Part shown: positions 1 through 8,622 of the stretch, piece by piece
Position numbering within the stretch: position 1 is the stretch's first letter
Layout of the letters: every line of letters begins with the position of its first letter
Assembly (NCBI RefSeq): GCF_005870035.1
Contig: NZ_SWJG01000002.1
Location: forward strand, 641,728-705,727
Length of the DNA stretch: 64,000 nucleotides
Direction of reading: 5' to 3'
Origin: Spirosoma lacussanchae
GTDB taxonomy: Bacteria > Bacteroidota > Bacteroidia > Cytophagales > Spirosomataceae
Translations under genes and position numbers: made by a program
The notes under the pieces: model-generated
Seen by the model: the letters and a program-made list of their open reading frames with translations, nothing else
Databases searched by the model: none
Told to the model about the DNA's origin: nothing

Positions 1-7
1 GCAGTAA

Positions 8-39
8 CAAAAATCCCCGACACAAGTGCGCCGGGGATT
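8..39 (-). terminator. Intrinsic terminator of the leading lipoprotein pair
   Basis: On the minus strand an 8-bp stem (arms 12-19 and 32-39, AATCCCCG and its complement) is followed directly by a run of T. It lies just downstream of the stop codon of the minus-strand gene ending at 62, the expected place for a Rho-independent terminator. Confidence 0.7.
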
Positions 40-61
40 CTGAGCGTTAACCTAACCTAAC

Positions 62-364
62 TTAGTTTCGTCGATGAGTGGTCGTTGCCACGGGTTGTGA
101 TGGTGGGGCCTGCCGAGCAACGGCTGGCTTAGGCTTATAGATGGCTCCGGTGGCGAAATCGACCGGAATGCTGATTAGCGGGAACAGCAGAATATCGGCA
201 ACCAGCGCGCCCGCCCGTACCCGGCGCTGGGGTTCGCCCGGCATGGGTCTGCGTTTTTGCGATTCGGTGACGCGTCCGCCAAATACGGTAGCGCAACTGG
301 TTAACGAGCTGCCCAGCGTAAGCGCTGTCAGCAGCAGGAGCAGGTAGTTTCTGGGTGATTTCAT
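62..364 (-). CDS. Small lipoprotein, function unknown
   Basis: A 100-residue secreted protein. The start chosen is the ATG at 364, because it gives a clean lipoprotein signal peptide (MKSPRN, a leucine-rich core, then a TSC lipobox near residue 24). A longer reading upstream would put a proline-rich stretch before it. After the cysteine comes a short basic, proline-containing segment, then one hydrophobic stretch (ADILLFPLISIPVDFATG) that could sit in or on the membrane, and a polar tail. It lies 28 bp downstream of another lipoprotein gene on the same strand and is probably co-transcribed with it. No family with a known function is recognised. Confidence 0.75.
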   Translation of the reverse strand: MKSPRNYLLLLLTALTLGSSLTSCATVFGGRVTESQKRRPMPGEPQRRVRAGALVADILLFPLISIPVDFATGAIYKPKPAVARQAPPSQPVATTTHRRN

Positions 365-392
365 GAGATTAAGGAAAAGAGGAAGATTCGGG

Positions 393-824
393 TTATTTGG
401 TAGCGGTGAGCGTAAACGGATTGTTGGCGGTGTCGCGGCCGTTGACCACGAATTGGTTGGCTTTGCCCTGGGCAAACGTCTGACCGCTGTATTCGTAGGT
501 GAAGGCGTTGCCATTTTCCCGAACGGTTACGTCGTTCAGCACGTCGTTCAGAAAGGGGTTGCCGTTCCGGAGCGATATAGCAAAGGCGATGCGTACGGTG
601 GTGGCGGTCTGGCGGCTAATGGTTACCGTTCCGCGCAGATTGGTTTCGTCGGCGGGAAGTGTCTGGCCGTTTGAACTTAGCTCAGAATACGTATAGGTGC
701 CCGCTACGCGGTCAGACAGGTCGGTGGGCTGCGGAACGACATTGTCTTTTTTACAGGCGGTAACCAGCGTGGCGCTCAACAAGAGAGCCAGCCAGACCAG
801 TCGGAAATGGAGTAGACGTTTCAT
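393..824 (-). CDS. Putative lipoprotein, lipocalin-like
   Basis: A 143-residue secreted protein beginning at the ATG at 824. It has a hydrophobic signal and a TACKKD lipobox (Cys near residue 24), the CKK form common in Bacteroidota lipoproteins. The mature part is short, rich in beta-forming residues, Thr and Asn. It begins with 'VAGTYTYSEL', the opening typical of small lipocalin-like lipoproteins of this phylum. Specific ligand or role cannot be read from the sequence. It is the upstream member of a two-gene unit with the lipoprotein ending at 62. A longer reading to 914 lacks a signal peptide and was rejected. Confidence 0.75.
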   Translation of the reverse strand: MKRLLHFRLVWLALLLSATLVTACKKDNVVPQPTDLSDRVAGTYTYSELSSNGQTLPADETNLRGTVTISRQTATTVRIAFAISLRNGNPFLNDVLNDVTVRENGNAFTYEYSGQTFAQGKANQFVVNGRDTANNPFTLTATK

Positions 825-1254
825 CGGTATTGTTGTGTTTTGGGTTGTCGCCGAAGCGGTTGTAAAAAGAGGATTGGGGCCGTCTGGTTCGTTTGTGGCC
901 GGCCGGTGATACAAAGTTGGCAGGGCGCTGTGGCCCAGCGAAGTGACAGATGGGCCAACCGACAGATGAGCGTCCTGAAGCGGTTGAAAGGGAGGCTGAA
1001 CTGGCGAAGTGTGAAGGGGCCACCAGAGGTGGCCATAACCGCAGAAGTTGGGTGGTTAACGCTTCCGATGCATAGCTGCGGAGCGTGACGAGTGGAAACT
1101 CGGCCGTAGGGTGTCGTTGCAAGTTGGTGCCAACTTGTAAAGCTAGACCGTCAACTTGCCGAAGCCCTGAGTGAGGGCTGTCAGTAACCTGCCGATCAAT
1201 AAGGGCTTTATGGCCCGATTGACCACATTCGCTGGGAGAACAGAGAAAGAGTAC
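825..1254. other. 430-bp intergenic region with a palindrome
   Basis: No convincing gene. It must carry the promoter of the minus-strand lipoprotein pair and the 3' end of the DUF2490 gene. The one obvious structure is an 18-nt near-perfect palindrome at 1120-1137 (CAAGTTGG, a TG centre, CCAACTTG). Confidence 0.6.
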
Positions 1255-2109
1255 CTACTTCCGGCTGAAGTCGAAAGTATGGTTGAGGTTGAGCCGGAAG
1301 CCGTTGTTGATTTCAAACACCGACTGACCCGAAGCCGCATCTAGTTCGGCATGCTGGAGAATCTGGTTGAGGTAGTTCAGTTCCAGCTGAAACCCGTTTT
1401 TGAACTGATAGCCCAGTCCGCCCGAAATTCGGTTCTGGTTGAAGACATTCTCGCCCACGTTTCGGCCGAAGCCAATGAACAGTTCGTCGAAGAAATTCAG
1501 GTAAAACTCCTGATCGTCGATGGTGGGGCCATCCAGCGCCAGATCGCCCGAAACCTGGTAGCGAGCCCGGTTCTGAAAAGTCCAGCTGATGATGCGGCCG
1601 ACGGGCCCCTCGGCCGACGCGGTTTCGGCCTGTTCGGCCAGCCAGCGCTGTTCGAGCCGGAACCGGTGGCTCAGCGTAAGTCGTCCGTAGGTGTCCTGAA
1701 GTTCGATATCCTGGTAAGTCCGGTGTTCGGGATAGGGGATGCCCAGGTCGGCCTGTGGGTAGTCGCCGAAGGGAAAGGTCACAAAATACGTGTAGCCCCC
1801 CGCCAGCGACACCCGGTCCGACAGGGCGTAGGTGACGCCAAGCCGCGCCAGCGACTGCTGCCAGCTACGGATCAGATCGATCCGGCGCCACTGATATTCG
1901 GCATGGATACCCCACTTCCTGGTCAGGTTATAATCGCCGTTATACACGTACCAGCCGATGGCATTACGATCCAGCAATCGCTGCCGCTGGGCAAAGCCGG
2001 TGGTTGCCAGCAGCAGTAAAAGGCCCGTAAAGAGTAGGGGGTACCAACCGCGTACGGCTACTGCTTCTTTCTGGCGTATGCGGCTGATCATGGATGGGGT
2101 AGTTACCAT
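1255..2109 (-). CDS. DUF2490 domain-containing outer-membrane-type protein
   Basis: A 284-residue protein with a signal anchor or cleavable signal (hydrophobic stretch about 23-40 ending in GFAQ) and a mature region of alternating beta strands ending in 'HTFDF'. The start of the mature part (GWYVYNGDYNL, KWGIHAEYQWRR) matches the hallmark of DUF2490, a Bacteroidota family predicted to form outer-membrane beta barrels. Function is unknown in the family. Met7 (2091) is an alternative start. It appears monocistronic, transcribed in the same direction as its neighbours. Confidence 0.82.
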   Translation of the reverse strand: MVTTPSMISRIRQKEAVAVRGWYPLLFTGLLLLLATTGFAQRQRLLDRNAIGWYVYNGDYNLTRKWGIHAEYQWRRIDLIRSWQQSLARLGVTYALSDRVSLAGGYTYFVTFPFGDYPQADLGIPYPEHRTYQDIELQDTYGRLTLSHRFRLEQRWLAEQAETASAEGPVGRIISWTFQNRARYQVSGDLALDGPTIDDQEFYLNFFDELFIGFGRNVGENVFNQNRISGGLGYQFKNGFQLELNYLNQILQHAELDAASGQSVFEINNGFRLNLNHTFDFSRK

Positions 2110-2193
2110 TGTCTACCTATATACATACGTACAGGCTAAACTGTTCAGATACCTGCCGCTTCGATGCGCCCCAGACCGACAGCCAGAATGATA

Positions 2194-2218
2194 AAGACCG
2201 GCTCTGTTCGGGCCGGTC
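2194..2218 (-). terminator. Terminator downstream of the barrel gene
   Basis: On the minus strand GACCGGC pairs with GCCGGTC and is followed by TTTAT, just past the stop of the gene ending at 2243. Confidence 0.55.
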
Positions 2219-2242
2219 CTGTCGGGTGGGTATGAGAATCGA

Positions 2243-2983
2243 TTAAAACTTGGCGGTAACTCCCAGGCGTAGTGCTGACACACCGTAGCCAACTTCGGCA
2301 AAACCACCCACTTTATCGCTGAACATATAGCGGCTTCCCAGGTGTACGCCCAGAAACAGACCGCTATTGTACGGACTTACGTAATCGTTGTAGCCGTAAT
2401 TATCGCGGTAGCCGGCGTATCGGAAGCCCAGCGTAGCGCCAACGTACGGGTCGAACTTGTCATTTTCTACGCTCAGCAGCTCTCCCAGGTGGTACGAAGC
2501 CCGCGCACCGGCGTAGATGAAGGTGTAGTTCCACTTATAGCCCCCCGAGTTATAACCGTAGCGCAGGTAATCGACGGAGCCGCCGACCGATATATTGTTT
2601 TTCATGTCGACTTCAAACGAAGCCCCCAGAGGTAAGCCGCCACCGTAGTAAGCGGCCAGGCCGATGCCCAGGTTCAGGTATTTCTGACGGGCCAGCTGCG
2701 CCGAAGCGGCCGGACGCGGAGCTACCGAGGGGCTGGTTTTCGGGGCTGGTGCCGCAGTAGCCTGGGCAGCGGGGGCACTGGTCTGGGTAACTACCGGTTT
2801 TTGGGTCGAGGCCACCGGCTGGGCAGCTGCGGTGCGTGGCGCTGTCGACGCAGGGCGGGTGGTGACGGTCGGTTTGGCAGGGGTGGCTTTGCGGGCGGGT
2901 TGCTGCGCCAGGGCTGGTCCGGCGGTGCCGAGGGTCACGGCCATAAGGGCGAACAGGGCAATACGGGTACAGGAGATAATCAT
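2243..2983 (-). CDS. Outer-membrane beta-barrel protein with Ala/Pro/Thr-rich linker
   Basis: A 246-residue protein starting at the ATG at 2983. A signal peptide (MIISCTRIALFALMAVTLG, cleavage near ALAQ) is followed by about 75 residues of low-complexity Ala/Pro/Thr/Lys, then a compact barrel domain with alternating aromatic strands (YLNLGIGLAAYYGGG to the C-terminal LGVTAKF, ending in Phe as outer-membrane barrels do). The linker could span peptidoglycan or periplasm. It resembles the small porin/OmpW-like 'outer membrane beta-barrel' proteins of Bacteroidota, with no known ligand. It is transcribed away from the gene at 3348. Confidence 0.75.
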   Translation of the reverse strand: MIISCTRIALFALMAVTLGTAGPALAQQPARKATPAKPTVTTRPASTAPRTAAAQPVASTQKPVVTQTSAPAAQATAAPAPKTSPSVAPRPAASAQLARQKYLNLGIGLAAYYGGGLPLGASFEVDMKNNISVGGSVDYLRYGYNSGGYKWNYTFIYAGARASYHLGELLSVENDKFDPYVGATLGFRYAGYRDNYGYNDYVSPYNSGLFLGVHLGSRYMFSDKVGGFAEVGYGVSALRLGVTAKF

Positions 2984-3347
2984 GAGTATTTGTTTGTTTG
3001 GCGGTTGAAAAGAGGTTTGTGAAAGCCGTCGGAGCGGCAATGCTGGCACAAACCTACCACCTGCCGGTAGCCCTTGTCGATGGTCGTATGCATCAACTGT
3101 CATTTTAGGTAAGTCAACGGGTACTTTTCGCAGATGAAGCGGTAAAGCGGGCGAAGCCGCGCGGAAAAAGCCTGTTTTTAGCCATATAGACGGGATCTGG
3201 CCAGTTGAACGGGAGCTTGTGCGGGTTCATCCGCAACTTATGCCGGTTCATGCGGCTGGCAGTTCCGGTTGGGGTAGAGCCAGGGCCATCTTTGCATCGT
3301 CAGTTCGCCGATGGGCTGACTAACCAAAACCAAAAACAACTGGACTA
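2984..3347. other. Divergent intergenic region
   Basis: 364 bp between divergent genes with no open frame worth calling. It holds the promoter of the rightward lipoprotein gene (3267-3294) and presumably that of the leftward barrel gene, for which no clear element was found. Confidence 0.6.
3267..3294 (+). promoter_or_regulatory. Candidate promoter, -33 TTG and -7 CATCTTTG
   Basis: GGTTGGGG and GCCATCTTTG enclose a 28-bp block. The TTG (3269-3271) is 15 bp from CATCTTTG (3287-3294), one base off the Bacteroidota -7 consensus TAnnTTTG. The ATG at 3348 lies 53 bp downstream. The same block, same length, recurs at 4099-4126. Confidence 0.55.
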
Positions 3348-3872
3348 ATGAAAACGTCAACCTTCCTCTTTACCCTCAAAACCGCCCTGTTTGGCCTGTT
3401 GCTCCTGACCGCTTCCTGTAAAAAAGATGCCGAAGAGGCCGTTACGCCCGATGGTGGTAGCGGGTCTACGCTGGCCTGCGCAGGGAAAAACCTGCGTCTG
3501 GTGGCTCTGAATTTCGACCCGGCTATCGACCTCGACGGGGACGGTAAGCTGGATAGCGATCTGCTGAAGTTCATGGACGACTGCGCCCGCGACAACACCA
3601 TCATCTTTGAAAAGAACGGGAAACTGTCGGGCAGCGAGGGCGCCAAGGTTTGCCCGAATACCGGCGACGACAGCCCCACGAACTACGGCCCGAGTACCTG
3701 GACGTACAACCCACAAACCCGAATCCTGCGAATCGTTGCCAATGGCGATGCCACCGACGTAACCGAATGGAAGGTGCTCGACGTGTCGGGGAGCCAGCTG
3801 AAAGCAACCATTGCCACCGAATCGGGCGACGGTACCGACATGAAGATGGTGATGACCTGGCAGGCCCAGTAA
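3348..3872 (+). CDS. Secreted lipoprotein, lipocalin-like, with Asp-rich loop
   Basis: A 174-residue lipoprotein: signal peptide, lipobox TASCKKD (Cys near residue 24), then a compact beta-rich domain. 'DLDGDGKLDSD' (about residues 63-73) has the spacing of an EF-hand or dockerin-type calcium loop. Such loops are common in 'lipocalin-like' Bacteroidota lipoproteins, where they begin the fold. The C-terminal half (WTYNPQTRILRI, KMVMTWQAQ) fits the family's final strands. Two extra cysteines could form a disulfide. Function unknown. Its promoter matches the one of the next rightward gene, suggesting shared expression. Confidence 0.75.
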   Translation: MKTSTFLFTLKTALFGLLLLTASCKKDAEEAVTPDGGSGSTLACAGKNLRLVALNFDPAIDLDGDGKLDSDLLKFMDDCARDNTIIFEKNGKLSGSEGAKVCPNTGDDSPTNYGPSTWTYNPQTRILRIVANGDATDVTEWKVLDVSGSQLKATIATESGDGTDMKMVMTWQAQ

Positions 3873-3891
3873 GCGGCCCTGCTCTTTTCGT

Positions 3892-3938
3892 ACCCCTGCG
3901 GCATCGGCGTTACAGCTTCCCGATCCGCAGGGGTTTTT
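3892..3938 (+). terminator. Rho-independent terminator
   Basis: ACCCCTGCGG (3892-3901) pairs with CCGCAGGGGT (3925-3934), with an inner extension ATCGG/CCGAT, followed by TTTT. It lies 20 bp after the stop codon of the 3348-3872 gene. Confidence 0.85.
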
Positions 3939-4098
3939 CGTAGCCGCTGAATGAAAACCGCCCGCGCTCCAGAGCGCACAACGGCTTGGAATCGAATGAC
4001 CGGGTAGGGCCGCCTGAACAGAGGGGGCTGGTTACAGTTCAGGCCTGTTTTCGTCGGCTTCAACCAGTAGTAGCGGCATCCCAGCGGGTAGCGATTGT

Positions 4099-4126
4099 GG
4101 TTGGGAGCGGGCATCTGCCATCTTTG
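4099..4126 (+). promoter_or_regulatory. Candidate promoter, same layout as 3267-3294
   Basis: GGTTGGGA, TTG at 4101-4103, a 15-bp spacer and CATCTTTG at 4119-4126. The block is 28 bp long, exactly as in the preceding gene's promoter. ATG follows 60 bp later at 4187. Confidence 0.55.
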
Positions 4127-4186
4127 ATCCATCAGACCGGCGAAACGGATTCGGCGGCTGAAACATCCTCTAAACAACAACTACCG

Positions 4187-4555
4187 ATGAACACTTTCTT
4201 TGCCCTTGCTCTCGCCTGCACACTCGGCACGGCCCCTAACACCGACGACAAAACCCTGTCCCGGGAAACGGCAACCTATGTCGTAACCAACAAGATGGCG
4301 ATCTGGTTAACCGAAGCCGGCAAGCTTAAACTGTCGGTTGGTCAGCACGATGGCAGCGCTGTCATCAAACTCTTCGACCGCAAAGGCACGCTGTATACCA
4401 GCCGGGTGGGCCTTCGGAAGGGAATTCATCAGACGTTCGATCTGACGCAAATTACCGAAGGTACGTACCACATCGAGGTAACCATCGGCGACGAGGTCGT
4501 GGTCAAAACGATCCGCGTCGAGCGCCACCAATCGCCTGTGTTTCGGTTGGGCTAG
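4187..4555 (+). CDS. Small secreted beta-sandwich protein resembling a sorting-domain fold
   Basis: A 122-residue protein starting at the ATG at 4187. A short N-terminal hydrophobic segment (MNTFFALALACTLGTA) is followed by an Ig-like beta domain. 'FDLTQITEGTYHIEV' and the final 'VKTIRVER' match the pattern of type-IX-secretion C-terminal sorting domains and of DUF3244-like small proteins, but here the domain is the entire protein. That argues for a stand-alone envelope protein, not a cargo tail. The Cys near residue 11 sits too early and outside a good lipobox. Function unknown. Confidence 0.65.
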   Translation: MNTFFALALACTLGTAPNTDDKTLSRETATYVVTNKMAIWLTEAGKLKLSVGQHDGSAVIKLFDRKGTLYTSRVGLRKGIHQTFDLTQITEGTYHIEVTIGDEVVVKTIRVERHQSPVFRLG

Positions 4556-4574
4556 TTCGACCGAACGCCGGGAG

Positions 4575-4616
4575 ACGGGAACGGAGGGTCTGCTTACAGC
4601 GGCTTTCTGTTCCCGT
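4575..4616. terminator. Possible bidirectional terminator between convergent genes
   Basis: ACGGGAAC (4575-4582) pairs with GTTCCCGT (4609-4616) across a 26-nt loop, between a rightward gene ending at 4555 and a leftward gene ending at 4623. The loop is large and T tracts are poor, so this is tentative. Confidence 0.35.
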
Positions 4617-4622
4617 ATGTTT

Positions 4623-5768
4623 TTAGGGCGACGATACCGGCCCGTGAGCAGCCAGCATATTCCCCAGTTGCCGGGCAGTACGCGTCAGATTTATTTCGGT
4701 ATGCAGGAAGGCGGCAGGCAGGTCGGTGGGTTCGTGACCGATGGCGAGCAGCGTATCAAAGTACTGGCCAAGGGCTTCACTGGGCTGCAGCGGAATCCGG
4801 CCGGCCAGCCCGATAACGGGCAGCTGCTGCTGTTTGGCCCGGAACGCCACCCCGTAGGGCCCTTTGCCGTGCAGGGTCTGCTCGTCGATACTCCCTTCGC
4901 CGGTAATGACCAGATCCGCTTTTTCCAGAAAGCGGTCGAAGCCGGTGAACGTCAGAAAAAAATCGATACCGTTGACGAGGCTGGCGCGCAGAAAGGTGTG
5001 CAAGCCAGCAGCTACCCCCCCGGCCGCTCCGCCATGCCTGACCGCAGCCATGTCGACTCCCGTTTGCTGCCGGGCCACTTCGGCCAGGCGGGCCAGGCCT
5101 GCGTCGAGACGCTGCACATCGGCTGGCGTGGCGCCTTTCTGGGGGCCAAACACCGCGGCTGCTCCCGCCGGTCCGACCAGCGTATTGTCGACATCGCAAA
5201 GAATGGCCAGGTCGCTGGTCAGGAGCCTGGGGTCAAGCCCGGCCGTGTCGACGTGAGCGAGGGCGGTCAGCTGGTCGGGCGTGGTCAGTTCCGCACCGGT
5301 GGCGTCGAGAAACCGGACGCCCAGCGCGCGCAGGATGCCGGTGCCACCATCGACCGTGGCCGACCCGCCAACCGCCAGCACGAACCGGGTGGCGCCTTCG
5401 TCGAGCGCGTGTCGGATCAGCTCACCCGTACCGAACGATGTAGCCCGCAGCGGGTTCAGCTCGTGAGTTGGCAGCAGGCGTAGCCCCGAGGCATCGGCCA
5501 TTTCGATAATGGCTGTCTGGCCCTCGTCAACCAGCCCGAACGACGACGTAATGGGCCGACCGAACGGATCAGCAACCGTGGCTGGCATCCGCTTTCCCCG
5601 ACGCTGGTCTACCAGCAGCGACCCCGTTCCGTCACCCCCATCGCCAATCGGGAAGCAGGTACAGACGCAGTCGAGACGACTCTGTAACAGGCCGTTCTGA
5701 ATAGCCAGGGCCACTTCCGGTGCGTTCAGGCTGTGCTTGAACGCGTTAGGCGCAATGAGAATATGCAT
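4623..5768 (-). CDS. Glycerate kinase (glycerate 2-kinase, GlxK/GarK type)
   Basis: A 381-residue cytoplasmic enzyme of the usual length for class I glycerate kinases, which phosphorylate D-glycerate with ATP and feed it into glycolysis. Seen in the sequence: the family's start (IAPNAFKHSLNAPEVA), GDGGDGT near residue 43, 'AVGGSATVDGGTGIL' in the middle, 'GGAAGGVAAGL' and the C-terminal 'LVITGEGSIDEQT'. It is the last gene of a minus-strand unit, 24 bp after a D-2-hydroxyacid dehydrogenase gene that itself follows a 2-hydroxyacid permease gene. This context supports a role in assimilating an imported hydroxyacid. Confidence 0.93.
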   Translation of the reverse strand: MHILIAPNAFKHSLNAPEVALAIQNGLLQSRLDCVCTCFPIGDGGDGTGSLLVDQRRGKRMPATVADPFGRPITSSFGLVDEGQTAIIEMADASGLRLLPTHELNPLRATSFGTGELIRHALDEGATRFVLAVGGSATVDGGTGILRALGVRFLDATGAELTTPDQLTALAHVDTAGLDPRLLTSDLAILCDVDNTLVGPAGAAAVFGPQKGATPADVQRLDAGLARLAEVARQQTGVDMAAVRHGGAAGGVAAGLHTFLRASLVNGIDFFLTFTGFDRFLEKADLVITGEGSIDEQTLHGKGPYGVAFRAKQQQLPVIGLAGRIPLQPSEALGQYFDTLLAIGHEPTDLPAAFLHTEINLTRTARQLGNMLAAHGPVSSP

Positions 5769-5792
5769 AGGCTATAAGGGCCAGCGGCCTGT

Positions 5793-6752
5793 TCAGGAAC
5801 GTACCTGGTTAACCGGATTTCCGGTCTGAAAAGCCGCCAGATTATTGACCGCAATCTCCATTAGTCGGGCGCGGGCTTCCTGGGTAGCCCAGGCGATGTG
5901 GGGCGTGATGAGACAGTTTTTGGCGCTGAACAGCGGGTTATCGGCCGCGGGTGGTTCGGTCGACAGGACGTCGATACCGGCCCCGGCAATGACACCTTCG
6001 TTGAGGGCGTCGGCCAGGTCCTGTTCAACGACGACAGGCCCTCGGGAGGTGTTGAGCAGAAAGGCCGTAGACTTCATGCGGGCCAGGTTCTGGCGGTCGA
6101 TCAGGCCTTTGGTTTCCGGAACGAGGGGCGTATGAATACTGACTACGTCGGCCTGCTCCAGCAAGTCCGGAATGTCGGCCCATCGAAAATTAGGGCGGTG
6201 CGACTGGTCTGTCCGGTGGCGTTTGGAGCCGATAACGGTCATGCCGAAGGCCGTGGCTACATCGGCTACTTTTTCGCCAATGCTTCCGAACCCGATGATA
6301 CCCATCGTTTTACCGGCCAGTTCGATCAGCGGATAGTCCCAGAACGAGAAATCGGCCGAGCGGGCCCACTTGCCGTCTCGTACCGAATCGCTGTGGCGCT
6401 GAACGTGCAGGGTTAGCTCGAGCAGCAGCGCAAAGGTCAGCTGCACCACCGACGCCGTTCCGTAGCCCGGTACGTTGGTCACCACGACCCCCTTTTCGGT
6501 GGCGGTCTGTACGTCGACAATATTATAGCCCGTAGCCAGCACGCCAATGTACCGGAGGGCGGGCAGCTGCTTCAGCACGGTTTCGCCCAGGGGCGTTTTG
6601 TTGGTTAGGAGAATGTCGGCATCCTGGGCGCGTTCCAGCACCTGATCCGCAGAGGTTCGGTCATATACTGTTACCTCGCCCAGTTTCTCGAGCCCTTCCC
6701 AGGACAAATCGCCCGGATTTAATGTATACCCATCGAGTACGACAATCTTCAT
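5793..6752 (-). CDS. D-2-hydroxyacid dehydrogenase (glycerate dehydrogenase/hydroxypyruvate reductase type)
   Basis: A 319-residue NAD(P)-dependent oxidoreductase that interconverts a D-2-hydroxyacid and its 2-ketoacid. Visible features: Rossmann dinucleotide site GIIGFGSIG (about residues 152-160), the catalytic Arg in 'LLNTSRGPVV', the Glu-containing segment following 'GIDVLSTEPP', and the catalytic His in 'LITPHIAWAT'. It ends without the C-terminal ACT domain of serine-pathway SerA proteins, and its length fits glycerate/hydroxypyruvate-type enzymes. It lies 23 bp from the upstream permease gene and 24 bp from the downstream glycerate kinase gene. The likely reaction in context is hydroxypyruvate/glycerate interconversion, though glyoxylate/glycolate is possible. 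Confidence 0.88.
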   Translation of the reverse strand: MKIVVLDGYTLNPGDLSWEGLEKLGEVTVYDRTSADQVLERAQDADILLTNKTPLGETVLKQLPALRYIGVLATGYNIVDVQTATEKGVVVTNVPGYGTASVVQLTFALLLELTLHVQRHSDSVRDGKWARSADFSFWDYPLIELAGKTMGIIGFGSIGEKVADVATAFGMTVIGSKRHRTDQSHRPNFRWADIPDLLEQADVVSIHTPLVPETKGLIDRQNLARMKSTAFLLNTSRGPVVVEQDLADALNEGVIAGAGIDVLSTEPPAADNPLFSAKNCLITPHIAWATQEARARLMEIAVNNLAAFQTGNPVNQVRS

Positions 6753-6775
6753 AGTACGTAGTTGATTTCTCGTTG

Positions 6776-8548
6776 CTAGTTTTCCGTCGATGCACTGGCC
6801 GGGGCCGCTGGTTTGGCCGTCCGCAGAATAACCGATACCAGCCCGGCCAACAGAACCGCCAGGCCGACAAGATACGGGTAGCCATTCGTTGGATTGGGCG
6901 GAGTCGGGGTATTTTTTACGTCGGTCAGCTCATAGGTCGGAATAATCCAGCTGATCAGATAGGCCTGCGCCAGGGTGATGAAACAGATGAAGAGCAGCAT
7001 GAAAAAGCTGTGTTTGACCGTAAATCGGAACAGCTGCGACTCATGACCAACCAGGTTGCCGGCAGCCGCAGCCACGGCGATAGACTGCGGAGAGATCATT
7101 TTACCAACAACCCCGCCCGATACGTTAGCCCCCACCGTCACGACCGGATCGACCCCGATCGATTCGGCCGTAGCATACTGGAGTTTACTGAAGAGCGCAT
7201 TGGCCGAGGTGTCTGAACCGGTGATAAACACGCCCAGCCAGCCCAGCACCGGCGCAAAGAATGGAAACAGAACGCCTGTGCTGGCCAGCACCCGCGCCAG
7301 CGTGAGGGTAATGCCCGAATCGTTGAGGATGTACGCAAACCCCAGCACGGCCGCTACCGTCAGGATCGGGAATTTCAGCTGGCTAAGCGTGGCGCCAAAA
7401 ATCGTTAGTCCCTGCCGGTAGGGTAAGCCAACCAGTGGCAGCGCAATGAGAGCCGCCAGCAGGATAGCCGTACCAGCCGCCGACAGATAATTAAGCTTGA
7501 ATAGCTTGGGTAGCAGGGCTCCGCTTTCGCTTTGAATGGCATTATGAAGACCCGGAAATTCGAACTGTACCTGACCGGTTGCGTTCAGCACCTCTTTGAT
7601 CGGCTGAAGTCCCCAGGCAATGATGAGTACGGTCAGTACGATAAACGGCGACCACGCCCGAATGATCTGCCCGCCCGAATAGTGGATGGTTGTGGTCTGA
7701 GTGGGGGGCGGTTCGTTGTCGAAGCGCCAGATCGTTTTGGGCTTCCAGAACCGCAGAAATACCATCAGGCTCAGGATAGAACCCAGGCCCGCAATGACGT
7801 CGGGCAGGGCCGGCCCCAGGAAGTTGGACGATGCATATTGCAGCAGCGCGAACGATAAGCCGGATACCAGCAGGGCCGGGGTAATTTCGCGGGCTTTCCG
7901 CACCCCGGCAATGATGCTTACCAGATAAAACGGCAGGAGCGCCGACAGAATCGGGAGGGTGCGGCCCACCATCTGCGAAATGGGTAACTCCGGGATACCC
8001 GACACCTGCGAGGCCACCGTGATGGGAATCCCGATAGACCCAAACGCAACGGGGGCCGTATTGGCAATCAGGCAGATACCCGATGCGTAGAGCGGGTTGA
8101 ACCCCAGCCCCACCAGCATAGCCGCCGTAATGGCCACGGGCGCCCCGAATCCGGCGGTGCCTTCTAGAAACGAACCGAACGAAAACGCAATTAACAGGGC
8201 CTGTAACCGACGGTCGGCGGTAATCGAAGCCATAACGTGTTTGATGATCTCGAACTGGCCGCTGGCTACGGTGATGTTGAACAGAAAAACGGCCATGATT
8301 ACCAGCCAGCAGATCGGAAACAGCCCGTACAACGCCCCATGGGCAACGGACAGTAACGCCAGTCCGGCCGGCATGCCATATAGGCCGATGGCCAGCAGTA
8401 AAGCCAGACCCGTGGCGATGAGGCTGGCCTGATACCCTTTCATCCGGCGAATGATCAGTGCCCAGAAAATGAACAGAATCGGGATGGCTGCGACCAGAAC
8501 GGACAGAATAATGTTGTTGAACGGATCGGTAACTTGTTTCCAGACCAT
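6776..8548 (-). CDS. L-lactate permease family transporter (LctP/GlcA type)
   Basis: A 590-residue inner-membrane protein with about a dozen hydrophobic segments. The motif 'GSFLEGTAGFGAPVAI' near residue 130 is the signature of the lactate permease family, whose members carry L-lactate, D-lactate or glycolate with protons. A second conserved region, 'GVFITGSDTSANALF', follows. Placed directly ahead of genes for a hydroxyacid dehydrogenase and a glycerate kinase, it more likely imports glycerate or glycolate than lactate; that is inference from context. The gene is 74 bp downstream of a secreted glycosidase-like gene on the same strand. Confidence 0.88.
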   Translation of the reverse strand: MVWKQVTDPFNNIILSVLVAAIPILFIFWALIIRRMKGYQASLIATGLALLLAIGLYGMPAGLALLSVAHGALYGLFPICWLVIMAVFLFNITVASGQFEIIKHVMASITADRRLQALLIAFSFGSFLEGTAGFGAPVAITAAMLVGLGFNPLYASGICLIANTAPVAFGSIGIPITVASQVSGIPELPISQMVGRTLPILSALLPFYLVSIIAGVRKAREITPALLVSGLSFALLQYASSNFLGPALPDVIAGLGSILSLMVFLRFWKPKTIWRFDNEPPPTQTTTIHYSGGQIIRAWSPFIVLTVLIIAWGLQPIKEVLNATGQVQFEFPGLHNAIQSESGALLPKLFKLNYLSAAGTAILLAALIALPLVGLPYRQGLTIFGATLSQLKFPILTVAAVLGFAYILNDSGITLTLARVLASTGVLFPFFAPVLGWLGVFITGSDTSANALFSKLQYATAESIGVDPVVTVGANVSGGVVGKMISPQSIAVAAAAGNLVGHESQLFRFTVKHSFFMLLFICFITLAQAYLISWIIPTYELTDVKNTPTPPNPTNGYPYLVGLAVLLAGLVSVILRTAKPAAPASASTEN

Positions 8549-8622
8549 GGGCAGGCGTTGGTTAAGCGGTAGAAAAACTTCGTTGCGGGTTGTTGAGTCG
8601 AAGTGGGTAGCAAGGGGCCTGG

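Larger units (their letters stand above)
3873..4186. other. Intergenic region with terminator and promoter
   Basis: 314 bp without a gene. It contains the terminator of the upstream lipoprotein (3892-3938) and the promoter of the next gene (4099-4126). Nothing else stands out. Confidence 0.6.
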
